A stretch of DNA of 64,000 nucleotides. Origin: Symbiodinium natans. Taxonomy: Eukaryota; Sar; Dinophyceae; Suessiales; Symbiodiniaceae. Shown here piece after piece: positions 33,635 through 44,815 of the stretch. How positions within the stretch are numbered: position 1 is the stretch's first letter; each line of letters begins with the position of its first letter. The position numbers and the translations under genes were made by a program. Location of the stretch: contig CAJNDS010002801.1 in the NCBI GenBank assembly GCA_905221605.1, forward strand, positions 312,001-376,000. The letters are read 5' to 3'. The notes under the pieces are model-generated. The model ran no database searches, had not been told where the DNA came from, and saw only the letters and a list, made by a program, of their open reading frames with translations.

Positions 33635-34706
33635 AGCTTCTCTGTCTCCATCGTTTCAGGCTTGTGCATGGTAAGTCCGCTGCTCAGCTCAACTGCCACC
33701 TGCAGTCTCAACACTCCCAAAATAAGGAAGCTATCCTAGCCACCGCGATGGGCTCCCGCAGTACTCCGCATGAGATGCTGGTCTTGTCTCAGGCCACCGC
33801 CGACTCCATTGCTCGCACGGCATCTACCTCTCGAACCTGGGAGTCCGTGTGTGAAGGTGCGACGCGGCCAACAATATGAGAGAGAGCTGTCTCGAGTCAA
33901 GAGTCCCGTATATGTCCTATGCTATGAACACCAACCCCGAAACGCTTGCCAGTAGCGAAGCTGGCGGCCGTTGCCTGTGAGCAACATTGAAATGAAGCTC
34001 AGTGCCTGTCCTACCACCTGGTAGGCCGAGGCCGAGGCCCCTTCTGGAAGCATGGCAACCGGAAACCTCAGGATACCGGCCCTGTGAAGGAAAGTTTGAA
34101 AGATTTCAAGTGAAGCCGTCGATCACACAGACGAACCAACAGTAAACCCAACCGCCCAATCTCATCCCAACTGTTCAACCACGGAGCTGCTTGGCTGAGC
34201 TGGCACCCCAGCGGCTTTCGCCGACCTTATCCGTCCAGGATTCCCAACGACACTGTGCCACCATGAATCTAAGGTCAGACTTGCACAGACTTTCACAGCA
34301 GGGATGCGGCATATAAGCCGGGCTTCCAGAGCCCCTGCCCGAAGCTCGCCTTGCCTAGGATGGCAAGTGCCGGAGCCCGAGGTGCCAAAAGCCAAAACAA
34401 CGCATCCCGTTCGCGTTTGTTGTTACCTTACAAAATGAGGAGGCACCACCTACATCCTGCTCCAAAATCCTTCTTCCATGCCAGACTCTGGCCGGTTACG
34501 CAAGTCCACGCAAACGCCTACACGTCACCTGCACCTACGCGCGTTGCTCGTAGTAGTCGTTGGTTGCTACCGTGCATGAGCAAAAGCACAGCGAGGCAAC
34601 AGAATCGGTCCAGTCGCATCACCCCTGAAAGAAACCCTACAGTACGTCTCCATTGGTCGGTCATCCGCGCTGCTGCTGACTCCCCAATGGTGCTGTACGT
34701 ACTTTG
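33635..34706. other. Stretch without a supported gene
   Basis: Only short ambiguous frames; a plus frame (33562-33879) and minus frames of similar quality overlap. Confidence 0.4.
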
Positions 34707-34778
34707 ACCGCACACACACATACACACACATACACACACACACACACACACACTCACTCACTCACTCACACACACGCA
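34707..34778. repeat. CA / ACTC microsatellite
   Basis: ACACATACAC units then ACTCACTCAC, about 70 bp. It directly abuts the GGG|GTGTGTG donor of the exon at 34784-35009, so the intron's first bases are microsatellite. Confidence 0.95.
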
Positions 34779-34783
34779 CACAC

Positions 34784-35540
34784 CCCGTAAGCCGCAAGCT
34801 CCAAAAGTGTGTATGCATGTCTTGGTTCTGATACTTTCCGCTGGTCTTGGTTATGAAGCCAAGCTGCTCGTAAGTACACAGCCATTGGTGCGGCCCATGG
34901 CCAGCTACACGTATGCCGGTCGTGCTGTTGCCCCCTCCTACTCTGAAAGGAACGATCTGCCACTGATGCGCTGCACTCTGCGGGTTCCACGTAGCTGCGT
35001 TGAGCACAGCTGGGGCAGAAAATGAATGCAGTTGTAAAACGTGGTAGAAGTGGAACAAGTCAGCAAGCCCCACCTGAAGAGCGTCGCGGCTTCATTAACG
35101 ACCTGAAAAACTTCAACTGCCTTTACCCTCACCTTATGCCAAAGAAAAGGTTCTCCCCCCCCTGAGATCCGGGCGAGAAGCGGTCATCTGTCTGGTGGGA
35201 AAGGCGCTCTACAGCCTACGGCACAAAGCCGCAAAGCTCCGGAGTGCAACAGCTCTCCAAACAAGCCCCCCCATCTTGTCGCATCTTGTTGATCCATGGC
35301 TCGTGATTGCTGGGCCTCTCTCAGGGACTTGATCTGTCCTTGCCACTCGGGAGTCGTTGTCGGGGAGTAGTAGCTCCAGCTATTGTCCTCGCGCAAACGC
35401 GATGCGCCAACGCGATGCGCCAACGCGGGAAGTATCCAATCGCACTCTTCTTGGACAACGACAACACTTACCACTGAACCTGGGCTACAAAAGTGCTGCA
35501 GAAACAAACCCCATAGCCTGCTTGCGCCTGCACACCCCAA
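34784..35540 (-). CDS. Candidate gene, two strong coding blocks, unknown product
   Basis: Exon 34784-35009 (CCCCAG acceptor, CGGG|GTGTGT donor) reads QWQIVPFRVGGGNSTTGIRV, AGHGPHQWLCTYEQLGF, and MHTHFWSLRLTG: aromatic- and glycine-rich, like a beta-sandwich or lectin-type fold, though no family is certain. Upstream in the same direction, 35184-35540 stays open (WSYYSPTTTPEWQGQIKSLR, then EAQQSRAMDQQDATRWGGLF). The two are probably exons of one or two minus-strand genes; the join was not resolved. Confidence 0.45.
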
Positions 35541-36238
35541 GCCCTAACGAAGCCCTTCATGCACAGCTTGTTTGGAACGCCTGAGCCTGGGTCGGGGGTG
35601 CCGCGGCCTTCAAGTGGACAGCTCGACCCCCAAGTGAGCCCTCCCCATTCCCATCACGCTTTGCCAACAAAGCAGAACTTGGCGCATGAGATGCAAACAG
35701 CAATGCACATGTTGCAGGCTTCAATGGTCACGCCACGTCAAAGCCGCATGGGCCCGCATGACACATGGATTCTCCTCTCTCCTTCTCAGGGGACCTGAGT
35801 ATCAAACTCCTGCAGTCAGCGTGCCCGTGTTCCGCATCCACACATGTCCACACCATCGTGGTCGTTCAAGCGACACAAATCGCACGGCATCGTCTGTTTG
35901 CGCATCAACGAGTCCTTCAACGTGGCACAACCAATCGCTGGGTCTTCTTTCTTGCGACCTCCCCCACTCGAGTCACTTCCCATGCCCCGGCCTCGGGTTG
36001 TCCCCCTTCTTTGTGTGACATTCAAAGCTCGTTTCCCCAGCACAAAAGGGAAAAAGTCCGACAAGTTCAGGCTGCAGACACGCCCCCGATCCTTGGTGCG
36101 AGGCTCACGAATAAAGCTGCTTCCACGTCGTGGTTGCATTGTTTGTTGCGCGCATATATTTTTTGAGAGCCCCAGTTGCAAGACATGGGGCATGAGAACA
36201 ACTTAGCAATTTTCTTGCCCGAGTCCCGCATGTTCCGG

Positions 36239-36547
36239 TCACCTAGCCGGTTGGGTCTCGACTCCCATCAGACAGTCCTGCAGAGCACCGCAAGGCCCCA
36301 GAGAATCCACAATTTCGGGTAACCACATTTCCCCTGGAGCGTGCACCGCCCACAAAAACCGCGTAGGCACCCCCGAAGAACCCTGCAGAGAACTTAGAGC
36401 ATATCCCTGGAGTGCCCAACATCTCAAAAACCGTATTCCACAGACTGTTAATGTTGGACTGACTTTAGTATAAGGAGGGTCTATAATCACAAGTTTCGAA
36501 AATTTATTCTGCGAACCGAGTTTGTTCAGGGTACCCGCTATTATCAC
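36239..36547 (-). CDS. Candidate terminal exon
   Basis: Minus-strand open frame ending in a stop; the last 60 codons read like protein (RFLWAVHAPGEMWLPEIVDS). The upstream part runs into the satellite, so any real exon starts near 36400. No motif. Confidence 0.28.
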   Translation of the reverse strand: MIIAGTLNKLGSQNKFSKLVIIDPPYTKVSPTLTVCGIRFLRCWALQGYALSSLQGSSGVPTRFLWAVHAPGEMWLPEIVDSLGPCGALQDCLMGVETQPAR

Positions 36548-36580
36548 AAGTTTTTTCCGGACGTTTTTTTTTTTTTTTTA

Positions 36581-37205
36581 AGGGTTTGTGTTTTGGGTTA
36601 AGAGCTTTCGCAGTAAGGCTTGAAGCCCTGAGGGCTTGGGCTCCAGGAACCTTAAAGAGCCAGAGCGCGGAGAATCCAGAAATCTAAACCCGGCCAATCC
36701 CATGTAAAGCCTAATGGAAATTCATTACGAAACGAGGCCCCAAACAAATTTTGTGATAGGTAGCCCACGGGCCGGTCAGACTGTTTTTAGTAAGTTTGTC
36801 TGGCTACCCTTTATAATACCAAGTTTTTTTTCGGATGATTTTTTTTGAGGGTTTGTGTTTTGGGTTAAGAGCTTTCGCAGTAAGGCTTGAAGCCCTGAGG
36901 GCTTGGGCTCCAGGAACCTTAAAGAGCCAGAGCGCGGAGAATCCAGAAATCTAAACCCGGCCAATCCCATGTAAAGCCTAATGGAAATTCATTACGAAAC
37001 GAGGCCCCAAACAAATTTTGTGATAGGTAGCCCACGGCCGGTCAAACTGTTTTTAGGAAGTTTGTCTGGCTACCCTCTATAATACCAAGTTTTTTTTCGG
37101 ATGATTTTTTTTTGAGGGTTTGTGTTTTGGGTTAAGGGCTTACGCAGTAAGGCTTGAGGCCCCGAGGGCCTTGGGCTCCAGGAATCTTAAAGGCTGGAAA
37201 GCTTC
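36581..37205. repeat. 267-bp tandem satellite, about 2.3 copies
   Basis: The string AGGGTTTGTGTTTTGGGTTA recurs at 36581, 36848 and 37115, an exact 267-bp spacing. Copies 1 and 2 are almost identical; the third is partial and diverges after about 90 bp. Each unit has a T-run next to AGGGTTTG, the palindromic-looking GAAGCCCTGAGGGCTTGGGC, and ends in TGTCTGGCTACCC. A more degenerate partial unit lies at about 36440-36580. Confidence 0.93.
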
Positions 37206-37244
37206 AGGCCTTGAGGTCCTAAAGGCTTGAGGCCCTGAGGGCGG

Positions 37245-37336
37245 TTCCCCCCCCCCCAATTTGTTTGGGGGGGTCGCCGGGCCACGCGTTTATAGCGGGT
37301 CCAAATTTGTTTGGGGGGGGGGGGGGGGGGGGGGGG
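37245..37336. repeat. C-run and 24-base G-run with related flanks
   Basis: A run of C at about 37246-37257, then AATTTGTTTGGGGGGG, and after about 50 bp the same AATTTGTTTG followed by 24 G (37313-37336). The repeated AATTTGTTTGG plus G-run could form a G-quadruplex, or could mark an assembly join. Confidence 0.85.
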
Positions 37337-37579
37337 CCATACTAAAGACGGTGCAACATTAGTGCTAACCTTGATTGATGGGACTTGCCATGCCTCGTTG
37401 CGTTAAGAAGGCGCAAGATGAGAGCAGCGAGACTTTTGTTCCGTTTGTTTTTTCCCTCCCGCTCTGCCGAAGCTGCGAGGCAACTTTAGCCAACCCTCTC
37501 TCGCATCAGGGGCCGTTTGCTTGTTCAGTGCTGGTAGGGCTTTCCAGGCCTTTCGTGTGGTCATGGTGACAACGACGCC

Positions 37580-37727
37580 GACGACGATGATTTCGATGAA
37601 GATGAAGATGATGATGATGATGATGATGATCATCATCATCATCATCATGATGATGAGGAAGTCGACTGTGATGGTGGTGGTGGTGGTGGTGGTTGTGGTG
37701 GTGGTGGTGGTGCTGGTGATGATGAAG
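37580..37727. repeat. Trinucleotide array with GAT/ATC hairpin and GGT tract
   Basis: GATGAAGATGAT units lead into (GAT)n immediately followed by (ATC)n, a perfect inverted repeat centred near 37629, then GATGATGAG and about 15 GGT units. Open frames through it encode Met or Ile runs and are artefacts. Confidence 0.92.
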
Positions 37728-38678
37728 GCATCACGCTTGCGACCACTTGTGAACAAGCAACTGACCCGTCCAAACAAGCTTAACAAAAACCGACGTTCTT
37801 GCAGCTTGCCGTCTTGCCTGGGGTGCAGCGCGCGAATTCGCCAGCAGAACCTGAACCCTCGGCGCAATAGGCAGGACAAGGGAATACTGAGGGACGTCTG
37901 CACCAGGTCATAAAGAACTCCTAGGAGCGGTTTATGAAGCAAACAGGTTGATTGTTGGAAGATGTAAACAACACTCTTATGCACAGGCTAGACGAATGAG
38001 GCACTGTGTGTTTAGAGCTTCAAGATTGCTGAGGGCACCGACGTCTATGCAAGTTGGAGAATTGCCAAGAACCCTTCCGAGACACATCAACGATCAATCC
38101 CAAACCCTCCTTTATCCCCCACCCCCTCCTTCATTTTCTTGACAGAACTAGATAAAACGTAAAAAGAAAAGTAGAACTATAAACACAACCCCCCCAAACA
38201 TATGTACACTGTGACTCGAAACGCCCGACACTCCTGAAGTCCCTCCACTGATGCTAGAATGTGAACGCAACTGGATTCGCAACGATGAATAAACCACACG
38301 ACATCGATGGCCGAGTCCCACATAAGCGCTGCGCAGTGTGGAAAGCTGGTCCTCAAGCTCACAAAGGCCCAAAGGCATGAACTCGACAATGCGAACCCTC
38401 ACACATTACCGATCTCCCACAAAGCCTGTGACGAGGATGCAGGGTAGGGGTTGGAACCTCGGCCACGCATGGCAAGAACACAACAAAAACTCAGCTAAAT
38501 CTTCTCAGCGCTAAGCTTCCCACCAAGAACTTGAAGCCGCCTGTCCATGGCTTCCAGTCTGCTGTCCATTGCCTCAATGTGCGACATGTAGCTACACGCC
38601 GGAGGTGAATCTTCAAAGGCCCGTGGCCTGAATTGATGCAGCCAAGGATGAAGCGGACTGGCGGCAACACGCGCATGA

Positions 38679-38853
38679 CACACACACACACACACACACA
38701 TACATACATACATACGCACATACACACCTACAGACATACACACATACGAATATACACACATGCACACATACACGTGACAAAGGTACAGACATACGGATAC
38801 ATATGCACACATGCGCACATGCGCACATGCGCACATGCGCACACACACACACA

Positions 38854-38889
<36 letters not shown>

Positions 38890-38938
38890 TCACACACACA
38901 TTCACCATGCACAAAAAATGCACATGCACACAAATGAA

Positions 38939-38977
<39 letters not shown>

Positions 38978-38994
38978 AGACATACATATATATG
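38679..38994. repeat. Compound CA / CATA / GCAC / CT microsatellite
   Basis: CA, ATACA, ATGCGCAC and CT tracts in series, about 315 bp, leading into the C-run and G-run near 39018-39062. Confidence 0.95.
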
Positions 38995-39189
38995 GTCCGG
39001 CGTCTGGCGCGTCCGCCCCACCCCCCCCCCCCCCCCATGGTATGGTCAGGTAGGGGGGGGGGCCGACTGTGAGCACACCCTCGGCAAAACCCGTGTGTTG
39101 GGAGTGTTGCACCTTCGGTTGAGGGAGCACGCCCTCGGGAAAACCCATGTGTGTGAGGCGCTTATCCCCCCCCCCCTCCAGGTCTACGA

Positions 39190-39577
39190 TCTCTAACCCT
39201 AAACCCTAAACCCTTTCAAACCCTAAACCCTAAACCCTAAACCAACCCTAAACCCTAAACCCTAGACCCTAAAACCAACCCCCAAGCACACCACAGGGGG
39301 GGCCCGGGGGGGCCCCGGGGGGGCCCGGGGGGGGGGGGCGGGGTTAACCCTAAACCCTAAACCCTTTCAAACCCTAAACTCTAAACCCTAAACCCTGAAC
39401 CCTAAACCCTAAACCAACCCTAAGCCCTAAACCCTAAAACCAACCCCCAACCACAACCACACCACAGGGGGGCGGGGGTTAACCCTAAAACCCGTTCAAA
39501 CCCTAAACCCTAAACCCTAAACCATAAACAACCCGAACCCTAAAACCAACCCCAACCACACCACAGGGGGGGGGGGT
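39190..39577. repeat. Telomere-like CCCTAAA block in three higher-order units
   Basis: CCCTAAA (plant/dinoflagellate-type telomere repeat) in clusters, each cluster ending in CCACACCACAGGGGG. Three units of roughly 100-150 bp can be seen (about 39195-39345, 39346-39479, 39480-39577), each with the same inner order: CCCTTTCAAACCCTAAAC, then AACCAACCCTAA, then AAAACCAACCCC. This is an interstitial block, not a chromosome end. Confidence 0.93.
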
Positions 39578-39737
39578 TTCAGACCATGGGTGGGGGGAGG
39601 GGGGGGCCAGGGAGCACTGGACCATATATATATATACACACACAAACTCGCATGTCACACAAAAACGCACTACACAAGCGGACGTAGGCATTCGAAACTG
39701 AGAAGGGTTGATTGATCAGGCCTGCCCAGCGGAGAAA

Positions 39738-40022
39738 TCAGTGCCGGTTTGCCAACCCCGTGCCTCTAGCTTGACGGACGCGCAAAAAGCCAAGAGTCTC
39801 TGCGACGCCACTTGCCTCTCGCCATGCATCTCTGCCCCCGCCATAAGCAGGACGTGCCGTCCATGTTCCCTGCACGTTGCAACTCGATGGGCACATATGG
39901 GCACCACGAAAAAAAAACAGGCAAGCGGCAATTTTGGCCTCGGGGGCAGACGACCCTGGTGCTGTAGACAGCAGCAACAACGTCAGGGACAAGAAGCTCA
40001 GAAGTACGGCGACCTGGGGCAT
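39738..40022 (-). CDS. Candidate secreted protein, 94 residues
   Basis: ATG at 40020-40022 starts MPQVAVLLSFLSLTLLLLST followed by APGSSAPEAK, a textbook signal peptide with a plausible cleavage site. The frame stays open to 39738. The rest is Arg/Gly/Ala rich without a motif and may run into an intron. If the protein is plastid-targeted, this would be the secretory part of a bipartite leader. Confidence 0.4.
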   Translation of the reverse strand: MPQVAVLLSFLSLTLLLLSTAPGSSAPEAKIAACLFFFRGAHMCPSSCNVQGTWTARPAYGGGRDAWREASGVAETLGFLRVRQARGTGLANRH

Positions 40023-40099
40023 GGTGTATACAGCTACAGGCGCCTGAAAACGCAAATGCCTGCCGCAGCGCACTCGTGCTTGCCAACCCTGGTATGGAG

Positions 40100-41079
40100 A
40101 GCTGGTGAGTATCGAAGTTCTTGCTTTGCCCAAACCCCAACAATATTTCCACTAAGTCAAACATAGTCGATAGTTCACTTGGTAGTTGTGCAGTCAATTC
40201 GAAGCAACTCACTGCCGACGATGTTGAAATCGCCAGAGCAGGCGGGAGAGAAATGCATGTCTTGGTCTTGTCACAACCTACTTGCTATAATTAAGCTGCG
40301 GGCTCCCAGGCACACCTCTGGTCGGAATAATCTCGCAAACCACCGGTACCTCAGCCGTTTTCTTGCATGCTTGCAAACCTCGCAAGCAAAGTGCTTGTCA
40401 ACAAGAAGCGTGGAAAATTTGGAACCTGGCATGCGTTGAACTGCGACGCATCTTGGCACTTCGGTTTGGCATCAAGTGTGCCACATCCAGTGTTGTGGCA
40501 GAGGTATGTGGACATATATCGGTGCTTGCTCAAGGAATGCACACTGCATTGCTGCTTGGGCAGCTTTGCTTGGTTCAACGATGTCGACATCCCATATGAC
40601 GATGTCGACCTCCCGTATGACACTTGCTAACACGTGTCGCCACGCATGGAGTTCCCAATATGGTTGGCCTTGACATCTGGTGTCGAATTCCAACAATGGC
40701 AGCAGTAGATGGTGCAACCCCGGAAGCATGCCATGCAACATGCATCTCATGGACCTGCTATATCCTGCTATCCAGTCATTGCTGGGCCACTCATTTCTGC
40801 CGGTTGCACACGGTTTTGTCCCTCTGGCATGTACAGCACCCGAGCAGCCAGACGCGTGCTCTCCTCGCTGCATGCAAAAAGCCCCGCCATTGAGACGCAT
40901 CTGACCCTGTTTGAACATGGCAAAGTGTGTAAGATGTGTAAGATCAAGCATGCCCTGCGAGATTGGGAAAATCATTACCCTCAGTGCCTTGGGCAACTGC
41001 ACGGGGGATCGAACTACGAACCAACAATCCCGTCGGAATCCACGCATTAAAATCTCCAGATATGCGCGAAAAGCCGCTC
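40100..41079. other. Stretch without a resolved gene
   Basis: A 236-codon minus frame (40472-41182) overlaps the RING exon and several plus frames. It has no motif and runs into the RING exon in another frame, so I treat it as a chance opening. Confidence 0.4.
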
Positions 41080-41859
41080 TCACGTAACCACTGCCTCGTT
41101 CATACCACTTGGTACTCCCACAACTACTGGGTTCATGCCTGGAAGTTTGTGCAAATGCTGCTGGTGCCGGCACACCGGACATTGGATGGCATTGTCATCC
41201 CAATGCTTTCTCGCGCCGTGTAGAAGCCAGCCCACGATGCATTTGGAATGAAACGCATGCTGGCATTCAAGCTGTCGAGCTGGGTGTTCTAGAGCAATCA
41301 TGTCGAGGCAAACGGAGCATGTCACTTCCTCGTCCAGCGTGAGCTCAGGTAGATGCACCTTAGGAGCAAGCATATAACGTCACGCTTGCATGCCGTCACC
41401 GGAGTTTCAAGTTTCGACTATCTCCCTTCCTCTCTTTTTATCCACTCACAACTGCTCTGGTCTGGGACAGGCATTGCTTATCTTCACTAAATTGAGGAAG
41501 CTTATACTGTGCACAACGCCTAATGTTGGGCTGCTCGTTATCAGCCAGAGAACGTTAATCGCAGCGAGCATAGCGGCTTTCTCTGCATCGGTCCTTTGTG
41601 GGGTTGGAGCCGTCGCTGCACGTAGATGCCCTTCTGGCGTGTCCGTGTTGTAATCTCCAGTGCATGCTCGAATTGCTGCCATGACCAGGAACATCAGCCA
41701 CACCAGGCCGGTGGCGATGGCAAAATAAACAATGGGCACGGTCACCATGGCATGTAGCAGCGCCTGTGCGCCAACTCGCACGTGTTTCCAAATGATGTCG
41801 ACTTGTTTGCTTCTGATATGTGCCGAATCTTGCTGAATGTTGGTTGCTACCTTGCTCAC
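41080..41859 (-). CDS. Membrane RING-H2 protein, probable E3 ubiquitin ligase
   Basis: The 3' exon (about 41080-41370) encodes a full RING-H2 pattern: CSVC, then ECQHAFHSKC, then CPVC after a 20-residue gap. The upstream exon (41446-41859) encodes a hydrophobic segment, PIVYFAIATGLVWLMFLVMA, and a second weaker one near TSSPTLGVVHSISFL. The joining intron is best read as TTA|GTGAAG to CTAAG|GTG, phase 0, but this is not certain. A further upstream segment to about 41950 starts MAHTYSPRKTDFLRLQ. A membrane-anchored ligase transferring ubiquitin with an E2 enzyme is the likely role. Confidence 0.66.
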
Positions 41860-42043
41860 TCAAAAAATGCTGCAGCTCCACAACATGCTGAACATTCAAA
41901 CTTTGCAAGCGCAAAAAATCCGTTTTCCGAGGAGAATACGTATGAGCCATTGGGAAGGAAGGCCGGAAGGCCCAAGCAGCAGCCCTGCAGGCTCGGCGCC
42001 CGAGCCAGCCCATCCGCAAGCAGGCGCTAAGCGGAACTTTCAT

Positions 42044-43122
42044 GGGATCTGCTGCATCCCAGGCTTCCTAATGGGCGGCTCCAATAGGTGCTCCAGCGCT
42101 CACGGCGCGCGAGCCCGAACATCAGGGTGCAGCACACCGGGCTGACGATGGTGGCCGCGATTTTGCGATTTTGTTCTGGCCTCTACTTTCTCCGAATCTC
42201 TGAAACATCCACCGCAGATCACCGCAGACCCTGCGTGCCTGCTTTTGGCGCGGAACCCGCCTACCATAGACGCAAAACCAAGGCCCAACAATGGACATAG
42301 GCAGACCTCAGATTGCCCTTGGGAAAGGAAAACAAACCGGAGAGCACATCACCGCACTCCGAAAGCAGCAGCAACCGCCACCACACATCTACGCAATGGC
42401 ACAAAAGTAAGCGACGCGGCAAAAACAGATTGCCCGGACAGCAGTGTAAGCAAAACCGGCAAAAAAAAAATCAAGTCAGAGTCAGGCAAAAAGCTACCCA
42501 AATTATGCGCAAGCAACAATGCAGCCGACCTGAAGGCTGCAACGTAAACTCGATGAAGGCATCCACATGAATTATCTATTGGCGTGAGTCATCGTGAGTC
42601 TGTTGCCATCGTAAACCAGACATCACCTGTGCTAGCAGCGGACAGGTTCGAGTGCCGTCTCCAATCCACCTGACCACGTGCACAGACAACACATCGAAGC
42701 AAACGGCGGCAAGCAACGTCCAGTTTGGGGGGGTGCCAAGCCGCGCCCGAGCACCCTTGGATGCTGTCACGAGCGCGGTCGAGGAGGAGTGCGGCATTGC
42801 GCCCGTAATCCGAGCACCTATTTAATCAATACCTCCACATCTAAAGATTTTGTTTCGTAGAGAAGCCCCCCGGAAAACTAGTTTCCATTACGGGGGTTTT
42901 CGTATGTGCCATTCGTTTACATTTAAAGAACTTTTTCTCGGGGAGTGGAATTAAAAAATCTGTCGGCTGTCGCGTTTTTCTTTGTGAGCTGCAGATTGCT
43001 TCGGTGAAACTGCACATCTCAAAAGTATAAGCATTAAAGAAGCTGAAGCTTCATTTTTCTCTCGGACTTTTGCGTCTGCATGTTGGTTTGTCCGGAGCCG
43101 GCTACCCCAGGCTACAGCTAAG
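42044..43122. other. Gene-poor, partly AT-rich stretch
   Basis: No supported exon. The AT-rich part at 42830-43060 contrasts with the GC-rich retroelement region that starts at about 43120. Confidence 0.45.
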
Positions 43123-44131
43123 CTAGCTCACGGCGCCGGAAGGTGGCTTGGTGGCACGTTCTCCGTGCCCTCGCGTCCGCCAGGAGGTCTCCTCTCCCAG
43201 CAGCGGCTCCACTCCGTCACACTCGTCAGATCCTGCCATGGGGAGCTCGAGCAGGGAGCAGGCCAAGGCTCGCTGTGCCGTGACGGCGAGTAAGCCGGTC
43301 CAGCGGTGGAAGTGCGCCCTCGGCGCCGAACCTGCCACCCACCGCCAGCCCCATCACAGTTTGCATCGCCGGCCATTCGCGAGTTCGGGGTAATTCTCCC
43401 GCCGCTTCCTCGCAGCGGCCCCCCCGCCGCCGTCCCCAGCGTTCTGTCAGTGGCACCCCGGACATCCCATCCCTCGCAATGGGGGATACGAAAGTCGTGG
43501 CCAGAACCTCGATGCGGCGGCCGTCCGCCGGCGGCACCTCAACGTTCATGTCGCGGAGCATCACGTTGGTGGCCACGCGCGCCCCGGCATCGCGACATAC
43601 TCGGGCGGCTGCGCGCTCGAGCGCAGCGCCCCGAACCGCCAGAATACCGGCAGTGGGGCACAGTGCGGTGGTCACCGAGGACGTCGAGGGTGCCGCCACA
43701 CCGCCGGCGTAGCGCAAGTGGAAGAGGCAGACACCGCCCACGCTCCGCAGATCTCCGCAGGGTCCTGGCTGGGACAGCATCAGGGCGCGGGTCTAGATGA
43801 AGGAAAAGGCCCGCGCACGCTGACGCATCCAAGGAAGCTGCTGCAGAGAGCTGCGAGCCTCGACTTTCCCGGCATCCGCTCATTCGCCGCTCCTGGCGGC
43901 TGTTTACCGCCTTCTACCAGGTGGTCCCATGACGGCAAAGGCTGCTGCCCGCCCATCGGTGGCGGAGCGGAGGCCCCAACCTCCCGCCTGAATGATAGCT
44001 TGGCCCGCCTGGCTGCAAGGCATCAAGATGATGGGGTCCTTCACTGGCCAAGAGGTCGCGCAAGCATTGCATGACTCCCGCTTGCGAACCCCTGGGTCAA
44101 TGATCGGCGGGGAAGGGACCGTTTTTTCCAT
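43123..44131 (-). pseudogene. Decayed 3' part of a LINE-like ORF
   Basis: Frames shift repeatedly, but the order of motifs is that of the C-terminal part of dinoflagellate non-LTR Pol proteins as I recall them: GGWGLRSAT (about 43960), CLPLPLALRRRCGGTLDVLG and GDH (about 43690), then ERAAARVCRDAGARVATNVM, LRDMNVEVPPADGRRIEV, and FHRWTGLLAVTAQRALACSL near the end. The GC content is high. It continues, in the same direction, the RT fragment that ends near 44815, with unrelated-looking sequence at 44160-44650 between. Many frameshifts make it non-functional. Confidence 0.72.
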
Positions 44132-44650
44132 TCCACACGCCGTCAGCTCTATAGCGTAGTCAGCTAGCTAACTTGCGTACGATACATCTACGTTGAAACG
44201 GCTCCTTGCGGAGAGCACTGCATGCAAAGCACTTGCCCGAAGGTCTAGTGCAGCTGCTATTGGCAGTGGCAGCCACCATCCAATCTGTACAACTGGCAGC
44301 AACGTCTGATAGAAGTAAGACAAGGTGGGCGCACTCAGAAAGGAATGAATCATCAGTAATGATGAGAAGAGAAGAGCATGATGATGAAGCAGGCAACGCT
44401 AGCCGCCTTCGGACGGGCAACCTGCAAGGCAGTGAAACGGCGGCGTGGTCTGAACTGTTGGGGGAAAATGAATCGCCTATCCGCTCGTCATGTTTTGTTA
44501 CGCAGCATCGTGGCAGGAGCATGCGAGGCAGCACCACTGTTTGAAAGACGGTTACTGCAATCGTACCTTCTCTCCTCTGTACATGCACTGAACCCTGTTT
44601 CAGTGTCAGGAGTGACCACTAGCCGGAAGTACGATGTGCATCACTGGGAC

Positions 44651-44815
44651 CTAGGGGCTGTCTAGACGTTCGTATAGAAGCACATAGCCCTGCTGCGCCG
44701 CCGCAGTGTGGGCCGCCTCATAGGTGCAAGCAACAGCAGTACTGTTGTCATCTTTAATCAACCAGCGGTCCCCTGCGAGTGACAGCACTACCCGGTAATG
44801 CCCCGAGTTCGCGTC
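44651..44815 (-). pseudogene. Ubiquitin-hydrolase (UCH)-like C-terminal fragment fused to RT
   Basis: After LRSLPGPD the minus frame reads ANSGHYRVVLSLAGDRWLIK, DDNSTAVACTYEAAH and QQGYVLLYERL. This matches the last box of USP/UCH peptidases: GHY, W-x-x-x-DD and a final Y-x-L-x-Y-x-R. It directly follows RT sequence in frame. I recall UCH-like domains at the N-terminus of some dinoflagellate retroelement ORFs, so this placement suggests a rearranged join between copies. The catalytic Cys box is not present here. Confidence 0.6.

Noticed and set aside
39190-39577. True chromosome end
   Set aside because: Telomere-like repeat is degenerate, interrupted and has unique sequence on both sides.
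40472-41182. 236-codon minus-strand frame
   Set aside because: Overlaps the RING exon in another frame and has no motif; probably chance.
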